The notes: generated by a model not told the origin, from the letters alone. 64,000 bases of DNA from Mactromeris polynyma (GCA_032209605.1 JASFXZ010000014.1:1632912-1696911); one strand, 5' to 3'. Shown: positions 36,660 to 51,100, numbered from the stretch's first letter. A program made the numbers and translations.

Positions 36660-37240
36660 CAAGAAATATCTTTAAAAAAGATGGTCGGCGCTACTTGAAG
36701 TATGCATATTTGTTGCAATCTGAAGTGATCACTACTATGCATGTCTAGGAGTTTCTGTAGTATAGCGTAATTGAATGACCGGCAGTCGTTACATAATGAA
36801 ACATAAACAAAATATTATACATGTAGTTAAAAATGAAATACAATGTTGATGTGGAATACCAATTCCAAGTTGCAATAACAAAATTATTACAAACGTCGAC
36901 TTTCTGTTGGTGTTTATGTTAATTTTTTCGACATTATAGCTGATTTAATTTTCTGATGATAAAGTATAGAAGGTTACTTTCTGTGGACTTATTTTGAAAA
37001 AAATGACGTCTTTTTACAGAGATAGACACGTTTACTAAATTATATGTGCAGTGTTGATCAATATGTCATCTATTGAAAATTAATTCAATGTTGCAAAATC
37101 AAAATTATCACAAAAGTACAAACGTCGACTTTCTGTAGGAATTTGTGTAATTTAGCTTAAACATTACTGTTGAATTCAATTTTCTGCAGATGCAATACAA
37201 AGGATTACACATTTCTGTGGACTTATTTTGAAAAATGGAA
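36660..37240. repeat. Partial repeat R and a local 225-bp duplication
   Basis: AAGAAATATCTTTAAAAAAG at about 36660 and GTAGTATAGCGTAATTGAAT match the left half of the 53.5-kb insertion. Then ACAAACGTCGACTTTCTGT, TTCTG..GATG and TCTGTGGACTTATTTTGAAA occur twice (36890-37000 and 37120-37235). A degenerate pogo-like end (GAAGTTTCCACTGTA) lies near 37400. No gene. Confidence 0.6.
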
Positions 37241-37938
37241 TCCCTACCAAATTTTGAGTAGTATATAAATGCCAGATATTCAAGAACTGACTATCTGAAG
37301 CATGGGTTTTTTCATATGTTGTATTTGTGGAACTAAAACGGGAACGAGAAAATTGTCCGGTTAGAAGAAGTTTCCGACTGGAGAGTTTCTGGACTAGGAA
37401 GTTTCCACTGTATTTCCGCGACTTAAGCACATGCGTATGTGGAACAGTTTTCTGACAAATGGAATCGACCCCTACTATTATCTCTTTGGGCGATCATCTG
37501 AACATGCGGATTCGCATTTGCGCGCTAATGGAAACCGGGCCTTGGCTGTTGTTAGACTTTGATACGTTGTTCTGTACACATTTAACTTTCATAAACAATG
37601 AAAGTCATTTCTGTTGCATTTATTTGAAGGTTTGGCCATTTTTTTACGTAGAATGAGTGGACAATATGTCATATGACATCCGTTAAATATTGTAAACACG
37701 ATGAATAACTCTGTATGGTACAGTCTTTTATCGCTGTTTGCGTTGTCTCCCCTGTTTGGAGATGGTTAAGAAAGTTCGATACGATTGAATAATTATTGGT
37801 TATGTTCAAGGCCGAGTAAACTTAGCACGCCTATTTGTACTAACTCACATACAAAATTTGTTTCGTTGGAGAATGAAAACATGCTCCGTAAAAAAAAAAA
37901 TCCGATATTTTCTCTTTTCAGCCTTGATAGATACCTAC

Positions 37939-37950
37939 TGCGCATGCGCA
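37939..37950. promoter_or_regulatory. Perfect NRF1-type palindrome upstream of copy 2
   Basis: TGCGCATGCGCA is a full match to the NRF1 (nuclear respiratory factor 1) consensus and lies 70 bp before the proposed start codon at 38020. In AT-rich DNA a 12-bp CpG-rich palindrome is unlikely by chance. I infer a TATA-less promoter with transcription starting between about 37950 and 38010. Copy 1's equivalent is outside the window. Confidence 0.5.
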
Positions 37951-38019
37951 TATTGTGTATCAATATCATCACACACTAGAAGACAGTGTGGATTCGTACA
38001 TGTCAGATCACAACCAAAC

Positions 38020-38043
38020 ATGGTTAACACTGGAACGCTTTTG
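38020..38043 (+). CDS. Copy 2 first coding exon (8 codons)
   Basis: ATG 38020 opens MVNTGTLL and is followed at once by a strong donor TTG|GTAAGT. Its phase (0) matches the exon at 40001, and the join gives eight residues before TRSRLACFF, a typical type II N-terminus. Chosen because the next exon has no in-frame ATG before its membrane segment. A different upstream exon is possible. Confidence 0.6.
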
Positions 38044-41000
38044 GTAAGTTTGCTTACTCATATTTAATAATTATTATGTATATAATTATATCAATTATTA
38101 TAAATTTATTAATTGTTTTTCTAGTGTCCCGCAAATTGTGCTTGGTTTTATGAAAAATGAAAAATAGATATTTTCATAAAAAATAAACGATTAACCGGTT
38201 ATTGATTTTACTAACCGATAACCGCATGTTTGAACGGTTAACCGGCTTATCGTTTACATCCATAGACTATGTAGCGTTCCCTTTAGCAACTTAGTAAAAA
38301 CTTTTTACTAAAGAGAATTCCTAGATAGTTGTAATCATCAACTACTTCTATATTTTCGTTTTTGTATGTAAAATAGAAATGTAGATTTCTTGCTTTAGAG
38401 AAAATTATTACTTTTGTTTTTGAAGTGTTTACAGACAATTTCCATTTGTCACAATATTGTTCGTAGATGTTAAATTCACTTAGTAACTCTTCTGCAGTTC
38501 AGCGAGAATGACTATGTCATCTGCATATAAAAGCACAAATAATTTTAGATTAATCGTATCATAATGTATACCAGATGTTGCGTTAATTTATTTGAAGTAG
38601 GTATGAAGATCGTAAAAATAGAAGGAGAATAGCAGAGGGGATAGATTATCTCCCTGTCTCACGCCTATTGAGCAAGGAAAAAGTTTGACCTTGACCCTTC
38701 TACGCTTACACATGATTTAGCATTTTCGTAAAGACTTTTTACAACGTTCATAAATTTTCCGTTCACATTGTATTGTTGCAATTTAAACCATAGCCTTGTT
38801 CTATTCACATTGTCAAATGCCTTTTTCGGCGCAGCCATACTAACATGGTTTTGCTAATGCATATTCAGTGTTTTGTAAACCAATAAAATCTTACGTTAAC
38901 CACCAAGGCAATTTGCGCAAATTCTCTTCAATTTAAAAATATGTGTAACCTTGAAGCTGATAGGTTAACATTGTGTATAGTGTATTTCAAGATTTATCCA
39001 GTAAGTAGTGTTGTTATTCATCACCACGGGGAATTGTCCGGTGTTGGAATTAAGAAGACTTTCTTGGTTTTATGTACCAGTCGCGAACATCCATATTGTT
39101 TTATTCAGATAAATCGCTATGTAACAAGTTTATTAACATGGATGTGTGAGTTCACGACTAATACAATAAGCAATGATGAACTATATTGAAACAGACTATA
39201 CTGTGTCTATGACTAACCACACTACGGAGTTATTTGTATCCAGTCTCCTACGCAGTTACTTTCCTCTAGCATCGGGCGCTTATTCCGATACCTGTATGTA
39301 TGTATGTATTACTGTGTTTATGAGGTCGCCCATTGCCGCGCACATTTTTTAAAATGCACTCTATGGTATTTTGGTCGACCGGGTATGTCCCCCGTACACC
39401 ATAAATATACTTTTTGAAACCGAAGGGGGGAATTTACCTGCCAGTAGAGCACTAAAGATCAAACAGACAATTTTTGAAGCCAAAGACGGTCACTGCACAG
39501 TGCCAATGAGACTCATCGTACAGTTACCATTTTCATGGCATATGACCAGTACTTTCCTGGAATCTACCCAGTACTTTCCTGGTTACATGCCAGTTCTATG
39601 TTAGGTGGAAACACTGAAAAGCATTTCTGTCTTATCCAGCGAGACGAGGGATCGAACCCACGACCTTCGGATTCGTAGTCAGCAACGTTAACCACTGAGC
39701 CACAGGGCCACCATATTGACATATAATATAGCGTCATTGAGTAATATAGACATAGCATATAAAGCGTCACTGAGTTATAAAGACATATAATTTAGCGTCA
39801 CTGAGTTATAAAGACATAGAATATAGCGTCATTGAGTTATATAGACATAGAATGTATCGTCATTGATTTGAATAGACATAGTATATAAATTATCGTCATT
39901 GAGTTGTATTGTCATTGGATTATGTATGTAGGAATGACGGTCATATACTGATTGTTTAAATCAATATAACATTACAACAACGTTTTATATTTGTTTACAG
40001 ACTCGCAGCAGACTTGCCTGTTTCTTCACCCTGTGTTTAGTGTCTTTACTGGGTATAAAAATATACACGAGTCCTTATATGTTCAATATGGCGTATGCTA
40101 CAGACTTCCAGGAGAGATATAAAGTGGCGTCTAATAAGACAGTGATTGCTAAACCAATAATGGAAAGGTTGAATGAGCATCGTAACCGGACGCTACAATC
40201 GTTTGATAGTGCTTTAAAGATATCTTCTAAACTATTCTTAGCGCAATTAAATAACACGCGTCGTCGAGATTTGCAGGATTTCAATGACAAGAAAACAAAT
40301 GGATTCAGTGACTATAAAACTGAGGGTTTCACGAACAATGTTCAGACCCACGAGGATAGTACCCAGGGTGACGTGAAAGACAAGATTGCTGAACTAAATG
40401 AAGCGACTTTAAAGAAGATTGAATATGTCTCTAATCGTTCAAAGGCAGGATTAGCAAGGACAGTTCTTCTTCCACCACCTGAGGATTTGATGAAGGCGGT
40501 AAGGATTCTTTTATTTTATGATGTTTAAAATTGTAAATATGTTATACATGTTGTTGCAAATGTACAGAATATTCGTACATGGGGTTCCACCAGGTGCTGA
40601 ATATCGAGGGTCATTTTCATAGTTTTACCAGAATTTACCATTTTATAGCCAAAATATAATATGTCTTTTAGGGAAAATAGGGATTTCGAGTAAAAAGGCT
40701 AAATGTTTCACCGGGCTCCCGAGTTCTCGCCGAGGTCGTAGACATTTTTGAAGTCGGGAGCAGTTCGCAAGGGCCCCGGTAGAGCTCGTACGGGCATCGC
40801 ACGATGTACGTGTGGATTTGGAACACCGCAAGGCCCACAAGAGCTAGGCAAAACAAAGGTATAATGTCAACTAATGGTGTATAGGCATTACATTAATCGG
40901 TACTTACTCCAAAAATAACATTATAATATGCTTTGATTTTTATACGGTTCTAATGTGAACAGAATGTTTAAGAAGTTTTGTGATTACCAAATCTTCGCTT

Positions 41001-44000
41001 GACCGACACTAACTCGACCGTCACTCCAGCTTCACTTGGGTGAGTGTGAGTGGAGTACGAGTTGAGTGTAGGTTTCAGATAACTGGAAATTGGTATTCAC
41101 AAAAGCAAGCGTAGCTGGAGAACACTTGATTGAGTGAGGATTTTTCGATTGAAGGTTCCGGCCACTTGACAATGACTACAGCTACTCTCAAATGTCGTTT
41201 TTAATACCGATTTAGTAGATTCATGTTAAATTTAACACATTTATAGTATTTCTTGTGTTTTATTATTCCTCACTCTAGCCTTAGTTTTTGTTGGCAATGG
41301 ATCTAGTGGTACCATTTCCAGGACATTATGTCGAAACTTTTTAGACAAAACCGAGGCTGTCGAAACGGGTTGAACTCAAATAATACTGGACGCAATGTTG
41401 TTAAATCAAGTCCGCTTAAACGGCAATTTAAGCATTTTCAACATATAAACACTGTTTCGAATACGTTTGGGACGAAGTGTTAATGGCGTATTCCAAACTG
41501 CGTCTTACGACACTCGACTTACGACACCGTTGATAAAACGGACTTACGATATTTTATATATTTGTTGTAAGTTCTTGAGTAAAGATAAGATATGTCGTAG
41601 CTACGGCATCTTGATAAAACAGCCGCATGCACGATAAAATACCGAGCATCCGGACCATATAATCCATTATTAGTTTTGAATTCAACCATTTTACAGATAG
41701 ATATCTAATAGATATGTACATGCCACAGACAATTAATTTTGAGTGATCAAAGGCAAAGCACGCCATTGCATTGAAAACCAATAAAATAAACTGGCAGGGA
41801 TGTTTGTTTAAAGGAGTATATCACAATTTTTTCTAACGGAGTGATTTTTTAAAAACTTTGTATATACAAAGATGATGCTTTTGCCATTACAATGACATCT
41901 GGAAATCATCAGGTTACCGTGCTTGTTTCCAAGTTATGCTTCGTTGAGCAAATTGACTACTGGCCCTTTAATTGGCTAATTTCGACTCTAAACATGTTTT
42001 TTTTTAAAAACTAGTAAAATTCAGATAAAAACCACAGTAATGAAAAAACAATGTTTAAATCTTTACTTATTTAATGGAAATACATTCATGTTAGGTATAC
42101 ATGTATATGAGATGTCTAGTTTTGAGCATTAAAAAAAATAAAAAATTCTTTCGGCTTGATTCACAGTAAAAAAGACGGAAATTATACCATTAAATTTTGA
42201 AAAAGTGCAATAAAAAATGATTTAACGGAGAGATTTTCACAAAATTTTCTGTAATGATAAATGTCACAATGATCAACAATATAAAAGCATAAAAACATGA
42301 CCTTTCCGTATTCGTTTCTTCTATTCACATTGTTGTTATATCGAAAAAGGTTAGAAAAATGTAATTTTGTTCAACTGCTTTGTGAGGAGTATTATTATAA
42401 AACGATGTTGATATATGATTTTTTGTATGCTTAACAACATATGCAGAAATAGATATAGCAATAAATTTAAACATATCAAGTTGTTTGTTTTACAACTTTT
42501 CCATTGCACCAAACAGAAATTCAAACAATTTACGCGGAATAACGGAAAGGTACCGGAAATCTTGTTCGGAATACCATACTACTTTACCGGTGCGTTGTGA
42601 ATATCACTAACTGAAATAATCGCGATTGCTCCTTTAAGCTCATCTGGGCAAAAACTCTTTAGTTACGTTGAATTGAAATGGGCAATTAGAAACCATGTAG
42701 TGTTCGAAATAAAATTTATAAATGCGAATGAACGAGGTCCGACTGTACGATTTTACATGGCGATCATAGTGGTCGATGGCAGAGCGCCTGACTCCTGATC
42801 CGAAAGTCATTGGTTGGAATACCCTTGCGCAATGTTGAATCGCGAACTTCACTATCCATGAATCAGGCGCGAGTATTGGTTAGATACTGAGAGAGCAGTT
42901 ATGTACAGTCGGACTACGTTTATCCGACAACCTTCTATCCGAATATTTGGTATCATCCGAAATAAATTTGTGGTCCAGATGTATCTTCTTAGACACGAAT
43001 TGGTAAATCTGTGGTGAATGAACGGGGTACCTAACGTTTATGAATTATTTCATGTTTTTAAGTTGGTTAACATCGCGACGTACTCTATTTTTCAGGGTCC
43101 ATTTGAATTCTTGCCAAATTATAAAAATCCTTGTTGGTTGACTTCTACTCATTTGAATAATAGTACCGATGACCAAGTACTTTGTCTACCGTATTTTTAC
43201 ATGGTGGGTGCCCCAAAGGCTGGCACAACAGACATGAACCGAAGATTGGTACAACATCCACAAATATCCTCAAAAGTGACGAAGGAGCCTCATTGGTTGA
43301 CACGTAAACACTATCGTAAGTTTATACATGTATATACAGTAAAACCTCAATAATAAGACCACCCTTATGACCCTTGATTTAACAACATATGAACGCTGCT
43401 ATTGGATTTACAACCTCTTCTGTAAGTGGCGTCATTTCAATGGAACGCATCATATGCTCTCACTATTTGCAAGCAGGAAAAATACAAGGTCGCTTCGTTT
43501 CAATTTCCATATGGGGTAAATACTGCTTACTGTCAGTACATGATGACGTCACACGTGACGTTTACTGGAAATGTCGTCACTGAAAGAACTTGTTGTAAAT
43601 CGTTCAGCGGCGCTCATATATCTAAGTAAGGAGATACTATAAACGTGATCATAATTCCCTAGTGTTAATGAATTTCTTCTACACCAACGGTTTCAGAGCT
43701 AAGGGAATGAGGGGTTCGAAACCACAGCTTCTGGTTATCCGGTGCACCTTTGCTCCTCTTCATTTAGAAAATACAGTAAAACATCAATAATAAGACCATC
43801 AATGGGACCTTTGAAAACTGGTCTTATTATTGAGGTGGTCTTAATATTTAGGTTGAATAAGGGCAAAACTGTGTGAATGGACATAAATTGTCTTATTATT
43901 GATGTAGTATTATTATAGAGATGGTCTATAAGTAAGATTTTACTGTAGGGTAAGGTGGGGCAAAATGCCCATACGAGGTAAAGGCCTACGCTTAAAAATT

Positions 44001-45138
44001 CTGACATCGTTAGATTTACCGTGCCGCGTGATATTCTTTTTGTAACGTCTTATGGAGATGTGAATACCGCGAAAAATTTAAACATGTATCTTCAAGTGTT
44101 AGATTTTAATTCTCATTTTTGTAATTTTACACTATTTTGTGTTAACGCAGATTAATTAATTTTATAGTAATGCACCGTACACCTTGCATTCTCCATTTTT
44201 GCCATTTGTGCGTTTGTTTGGCGGTACTTATGCAGTGCTTACATGATCGCGAAATTGTACTTCATTTTACCAGAAGTTATTTATAAATATATAATGTTAA
44301 GAGGTTATTGCCCCTTATCAAAATGCGGCAAGAAGGCAAAAATCAATGAAGTTATGTTCAATTTTTTGAGCTTTATCTCGTTTTGTATATCGCGTTAAAT
44401 ATGTCATAAATGTATAGGTATCGTGCAACCCTGCAAGCATAGCCAGTTATGTCTTAATCGATCTGATGGTTATTATTGTATCGTAAAATATTGCTTAATA
44501 TGGGCGATTTTGCCCCACCTTACACTACTCATGTCGCTTTCCCCTTAGGATGCAGATCAAAGCCTTTACAATACAACCTCAATAATGCGACCACCATCGG
44601 GACTCTTGAAAACTGGTCATCTTATTGCGCAAAATAGTGGAAATGGATTTAAAAATTGTGTTCTTAGTTTTGAGGTGGTCTTAATATTTTGCCATTACAA
44701 TGACATCTGGAAATCATCAGGTTACCGTGCTTGTTTCCAAGTTATGCTTCGTTGAGCAAAGTGACTACTGGCCCTTTAATTGGCTAATTTCGACTCTAAA
44801 CATGTTTTTTGTTTTAAAAACTAGTAAAATTCAGATAAAAACCACAGTAATGAAAAAACAATGTTTAAATCTTTACTTATTTAATGGAAATACATTCATG
44901 TTAGGTATACATGTATATGAGAAGTGCAATAAAAAATGATCTAACGGTCTTAATATTGATGTGGTCTTTAGGCGAGGTTTTACTGTAATTCATTAGTCAG
45001 CATCGTTTAGTCACTGATACACACTCTGAAATGAAAACACCGAACGCAGAGAGGTCTATGTTTGTCGAAATGATTTGATCGAAGGTGCAAGTACTACATT
45101 TGAAGTATTGCAAGTATATTCTAAACCGATAACTTTTT

Positions 45139-45170
<32 letters not shown>

Positions 45171-48100
45171 TCCATTCCAGGCTCTAATTCAAGTAGTCTT
45201 ACAGATTATCAGAGGAAGTTTTTTACAGCGGCTACCAAAGATATAATCAGACAAGTCGATTCTCAGGGAAGACATAACCATGTATTTGGTAAGACGAATT
45301 ATTTGCATGCCTTTACCCTTAATTTTCAGCATTATCTCCACAGAAACACCCTGACATCATATTCTCCACAACAACATCCTTTCTACAGCAATGCCCTGTA
45401 TATAGAAACACTCTGCATATAGCGAAGTCTGGCATATAGCGACAGTCTGTATATTGCAATGCCCTGTATAAAGAAACACTCTGCATATAGCAAAGTCCCG
45501 CATATAGCGAGATTCTGTATATTGCAAAGCCCTGATCCTGTATATGGCAATGCCATGTATATAGCTACATCCTGTTTATAACAATGCCCTGTATATGGTT
45601 ACATCCTGTATATAGAATGTCATGTATATAGCTACATCCTGTATATAGCAATGTCATGTATATGGTTACATCCTGTATATAGCAATGTCATGTATATGGC
45701 TACATCCTGTATATAGCAATGTCATGTATATGGCTACATTCTGTATATAGCAATGTCATGTATATGGTTACATCCTGTATATAGCAACGCCATGTGTATG
45801 GCTACATTCTGTATATAGCAATGTCATGTATATGGTTACAATCTGTATATAGCAATGCCATGTATATGGCTACATCCTGTATATAGCAATGCCATGTATA
45901 TGGCTACATCCTGTATATAGCAATGTCATGTATATGGTTACATCCTGTATATAGCAAGGCCATGTATATAGCTACATCCTGTATATAGCAAAGCCATGTA
46001 TATAGCAATGCCATGTATATAGCAATGCCAAGTGTATAGCAATGCCATGTATATAGCAATGCCAAGTATATAGCAATGCCATGTATATAGCAATGCCATG
46101 TATATAGCAATGCCAAGTATATAGCAATGCCATGTATATAGCAATGCCATGTATATAGCAATGCCATGTGTATAGCAATTCCATGTATATAGCAATGCCA
46201 TGTATATAGCAATGCCATGTATATAGCAATGCCATGTATATAGCAATGTCATGTATATAGCAATGCCATGTATATAGCAATGCCAAGTATATAGCAATGC
46301 CATGTATATAGCAATGCCATGTTTATGGCTACATCCTGTATATAGCAATGCCATGTATATAGCAATGCCATGTATATAGCAATGCCATGTATATAGCAAT
46401 GCCATGTTTATGGCTACATCCTGTATATAGCAATGCCATGTATATAGCAATGCCATGTATATAGCAATGTCATGTATATAGCAATGCCAAGTATATAGCA
46501 ATGCCATGTATATAGCAATGCCATGTGTATGGCTACATCCTGTATATAGCAATGCCATGTATATAGCAATGCCATGTATATAGCAATGCCATGTATATAG
46601 CAATGCCATGTATATAGCAATGCCATGTTTATGGCTACATCCTGTATATAGCAATGCCATGTATATAGCAATGCCATGTATATAGCAATGCCATGTATAA
46701 AGCAATGCCATGTTTATGGATACATCCTGTATATAGCAATGCTATGTTTATACCAATGCCATGTATATACATACACAACAATATCGCTTATCAGATAAAT
46801 CCGGCCGATGCAGATCGATATCGATGGGCTATTGGTCAGCAGTCAATTTGTATGTCGGTAGTTTCCGTAAATAATCGTAAATGTTCCGATGATCACCGAT
46901 TGATAACTTGTATACCACATTTACATGTAGCCTCGGGCTTTCTTAGATCTATGTATCCGATAAACGCTTAAAACGTTATGTTTTATGCGCATAAAGAGAC
47001 AACTATTGGAGTTTGATTTTGTTGATGAAACATGAGATTATTTTATTATTGGTAGGCAAATCCTTTTCTGATGAAGTCAAATATATGGTCCCAGATTGAA
47101 GTAACAAAACCGGATGCAGCAAATATACGAACTGTTTTAATTAACATCGAGGTCGCTTTTAGGCAATACTTTGGCGGGAAATAGGGCATTTTATAGAATA
47201 GCATTGAGGTGAAATATTGGTGGGGTTATATGTATATCGAATGACAATAGGTTGACATTTAATCGGTGAATGCGTGAATTCACGGACTTATGTCCGTGGT
47301 GAAATTAAACTTCATATTTTTATAATAAACAGACTTTAGGCTATGCTATTGTTATCTTATTGTTAAACTGATAGTGAGATATTGTGATACAGATGTTACT
47401 AGTTTTTAGGCAAATAACTAACATAAAAAATAAACAAAATAAAAGCATGATATTTGATATTCATTTTATACTTAATTTCGGATTTTTTACGGAATCGAAA
47501 CAATTCGGCCAATAATATATAAATCATTATATTTAATCATGATCGAAGTTATAATGTGTAGTTTGACTGAAATCTATTGTGCAGATAATTCATGTCGATA
47601 ATTCTCATTTATGCTCGGTCATATGTAATATTTTGTTTTTTTACCCAGTTTTAATTCATAACACCACTGATTGAAATTATCGATAGGGAACAATTATAAT
47701 CACTACTTTCCACACGCAAGCTTGGAACTTTTTGCAAATGTAAAATTAGGTGAAAATTGATAGGTAGAAACGTTCTATTCCAATTGATAATACATAGCCT
47801 GGAGACAAGCAAGCATGGATGTACAGTACTTACCACCAAAGCTGGAAACCCCGCATATGCAGATGATATCAGTCTCGTCGCGCTAACACCAACAAATCTG
47901 CAGAAAATGGTCGACATTGTGTATCGTTATTGCAAGTCTTGGAAAATCGCCATGAATGTCACGAAGTCGGAAGTCATTGTGTTTTCACACAGAAAAGTCA
48001 TTCCAAACGTAGCAATAATGTACGGAGACAACTTCATTAACCAAACCACTAGCGCAATCCACCTGGGCGTCCGACAAGATTCGAACATGAAATGCAACAA

Positions 48101-51100
48101 AAGAATAGAAGAGCGGTGCCAAAAGGGAAAGAATGCATTCTTCGCTATGACCGCACTGGGCGTCCATTCATTTGGTTTCAATCCGCTTATCTCGACTGAA
48201 CTCTACCTTAAAGTAATTGTACCAGTGATCTTATACGGCAGCGAGCTATGGAACAATTTAACTAAGACTGATATCAATACAATCAACCGAACACAACATT
48301 TTATCGTCAAGAAAATCCAAGGATTCAGCATGCGAACCAGATCTGACATGTGTGAAGCAATGCTAGGATTGAACAAACTCTACAGCAGTGTAATCGTTAG
48401 AAAATTACTGTTCCTGCATCAAATACTGAGCCTTGATACAAACTCTGTGACTAAAAATATATTTCTTCGCCGATATTTTCAATTCATCGAAGATAGAAAC
48501 GTAACACTAGGCTTCATCCCAGATATCTGTAATATACTGTGTTCGCTAGACCTTAGAACTTTTATCAATGACTGTTAAATCAATCCGGAAAACTTACCAT
48601 CTAGAAAACATTGGAAAACCTCAATAAAGCATCTGGTATCAACTCATGAATCATCCTCCTGGACTGAGAGAATATCGAACGACGAAGACTTCGCATACTT
48701 CAGGCAGATCCATCCGACCATCTCAAAAGCAACTGTGTACCAAGTTCTATACAACAACTCACTTAAACGTGTTCGACTACTAATTGCAAGAATGTGGTGT
48801 AACATTAGTAATACTTATATTCAGAAGTGTATGAAATGTGCATCATTGACAGCTCAACCATATATCCACTGTTTGTTCGAGTGCCCCGATAATCATCATG
48901 AACGACAAACTTTTTACTGCGATACTAATAAGATTAGTGCTGACTTAGCCCAAGAACTGTTCAGTTTATCCCCAGAACGCTTCTATCTTTCGCTCCTTGG
49001 AGCGCATTTAAATCAACATGATAGATATTTGTCTATATGGACTGTATTCCTTGAACGTGCATATATCTTCGTATATACATGTATTAAATCCAGTGAGCTA
49101 TATTAATGCATGACACAGTGTGTATTACCTTCTGATCTGTTATCTTACTTAAGCCTCCATACATTAAAGTAATAATTATATTTATGTTATAAATACCATG
49201 TAAATATTTAGTTATATTGATGTACCTTGTATATATATATTGCATATCATCATTTATGGTGGAAATAAAGATATTGAGTTGAGTTGAGTTGGGTATAATT
49301 GTTTCTAATTACCACAGCTACAGAACGTTCAAGTAGTCGATTGGCAGGTTTTTGTGTACAAACATAAGTGACAAACCATTAAGTCTATCGTCCTTCATGG
49401 TTGCTTTTCAACGGGCCTGATATATGCAACTTTTCTTCTTCCGTTTTCTGAAGAGTTACATAAAACAAGTACAATAATATTGAAGCAGTAAAGTAAAGCC
49501 GAAGATGTTCTTTAATCATTGTTGCAAAATGATGATTGTAAAACTATATTGTCAAAACTTGATTAACACATCAACAAAGTAGGACTACTAAATAGTAAAT
49601 TCAGGTCTTTGACATCAATAAAGAAAAAATAACCCATAACTATGGTTGGTATGTATCTAGGTTATAATGTACCTATTAATCATTCAATTTAAATAAAATA
49701 TAGGACAAGCTCATCGGGTGATCAGTAACATTGTGATTTATCACGGAATGTCATAAAGCGGCTCATATATTTTATGTTAATAATGTTTGAAAGAAGCCTT
49801 TTCTACACATTTAGTAAAGAATGACACTTTTGTGGAAGAAAATATTTTCTTTTTAACTGAATTTGACATAATTTGCAACAAATAAGACCTTGAACTGCTT
49901 TGAAGAGATTTAAAGTACTCTAGACTTGTTGAATGACCTGAACACACATAATGAGAAATGTTAAAGATGTAATGAAACCTTAATTGAAATTCCTTTCAAT
50001 TTCTCAATAACATTTTCTAATTTTTTCGAAAACCGAATGTACTTTTATCATTATGGACATTTTACAAGTAAATGTGTTATAAAAATAAACTATAATTATT
50101 TTCATGATATCACACACTCTTGACTGCCTGGATTTTTTCAGGAGCGTGCATGCATAATTGAAAGTATCTGGAAAGATGAATATTCTATATGCAGCATATT
50201 TTTCACACTGAAAACGATTGGTTGGATATGGACCGTTGATTACATTAACTTAGTGCAATATTCTAACCTAACTGGGTTAGAGTCAGAAATTGCTATATCC
50301 TAAATGAATTCATATAGAGACAACATGTTCTGACACTTACCATCTCGATATGTTATACTGTTTATGTTGAAAGTATTTGTCTGTAATTGGACAATGCGTG
50401 ACCAAGGCAATGAATATACTGAAATAGAAAGGATACGGAATGCAGATACAATTCAAGATGACCAAATACAAAATACATTAACACCTCAATAATAAGACCA
50501 GCCTTCAGAACTAGTCATAACATTGAGGTGGTCGTAATGTTGAGGTGGTCTTAATATTGAGGTTGAATGAAGAGCGGAACAGTGAAAATGAACTTGAAAT
50601 GTATGGTCGTAATATTGAGGTGGTCTTATTATTGAGGTGGTCTTTAAGTGGGGTTTCACTGTACGTCAATTAAATGTTAATAAAATACATGCAAAAGTAT
50701 GTGTATCACGACATGAAGAGAATTGATGCATATGCTACGTTTTGAAATATAATAAATAGTATCACTCTATCTCAAATGTTTTATTTTTATTCATACGAGT
50801 TACTTAAAATTAAGTTAAAACTTTTCATTAAAATTATTCTCTCCAACATTATCCACAACCTGTGTGGTGATTTGATAGAAAGCGCCTTTTTCTCCCCTCC
50901 CACCCACACACACAAGACTCATTTATTTGGACAAGTTATCTATCGCTTAGAGTTAACATCTACTCATTTACAAAAGACAGTGTTTTTTTAACCTTGATCT
51001 TTTTCTGCAGACAAAAATCACTAAAATTCAAACAATATCAAATTAAAAATGAAAGTTTATTACGGATGGTACTAAAGAATATTTACTAACTTTCAACCAG

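Noticed and set aside
45140..45167. Telomere-like sequence
   Set aside because: The unit is TTAG, not TTAGGG, and is only seven copies long inside an intron.
45904..46711. Minus-strand ORFs up to 257 codons with repeated MALLYTWHCYIHG
   Set aside because: They lie wholly in the 17-bp minisatellite; all three frames are open because the unit lacks antisense stops.
34913..48578. Alternative genetic code, because two LINE frames are each broken by one TAA
   Set aside because: Host exons end in TAA where expected and other elements carry several kinds of stops, so these are ordinary nonsense mutations.
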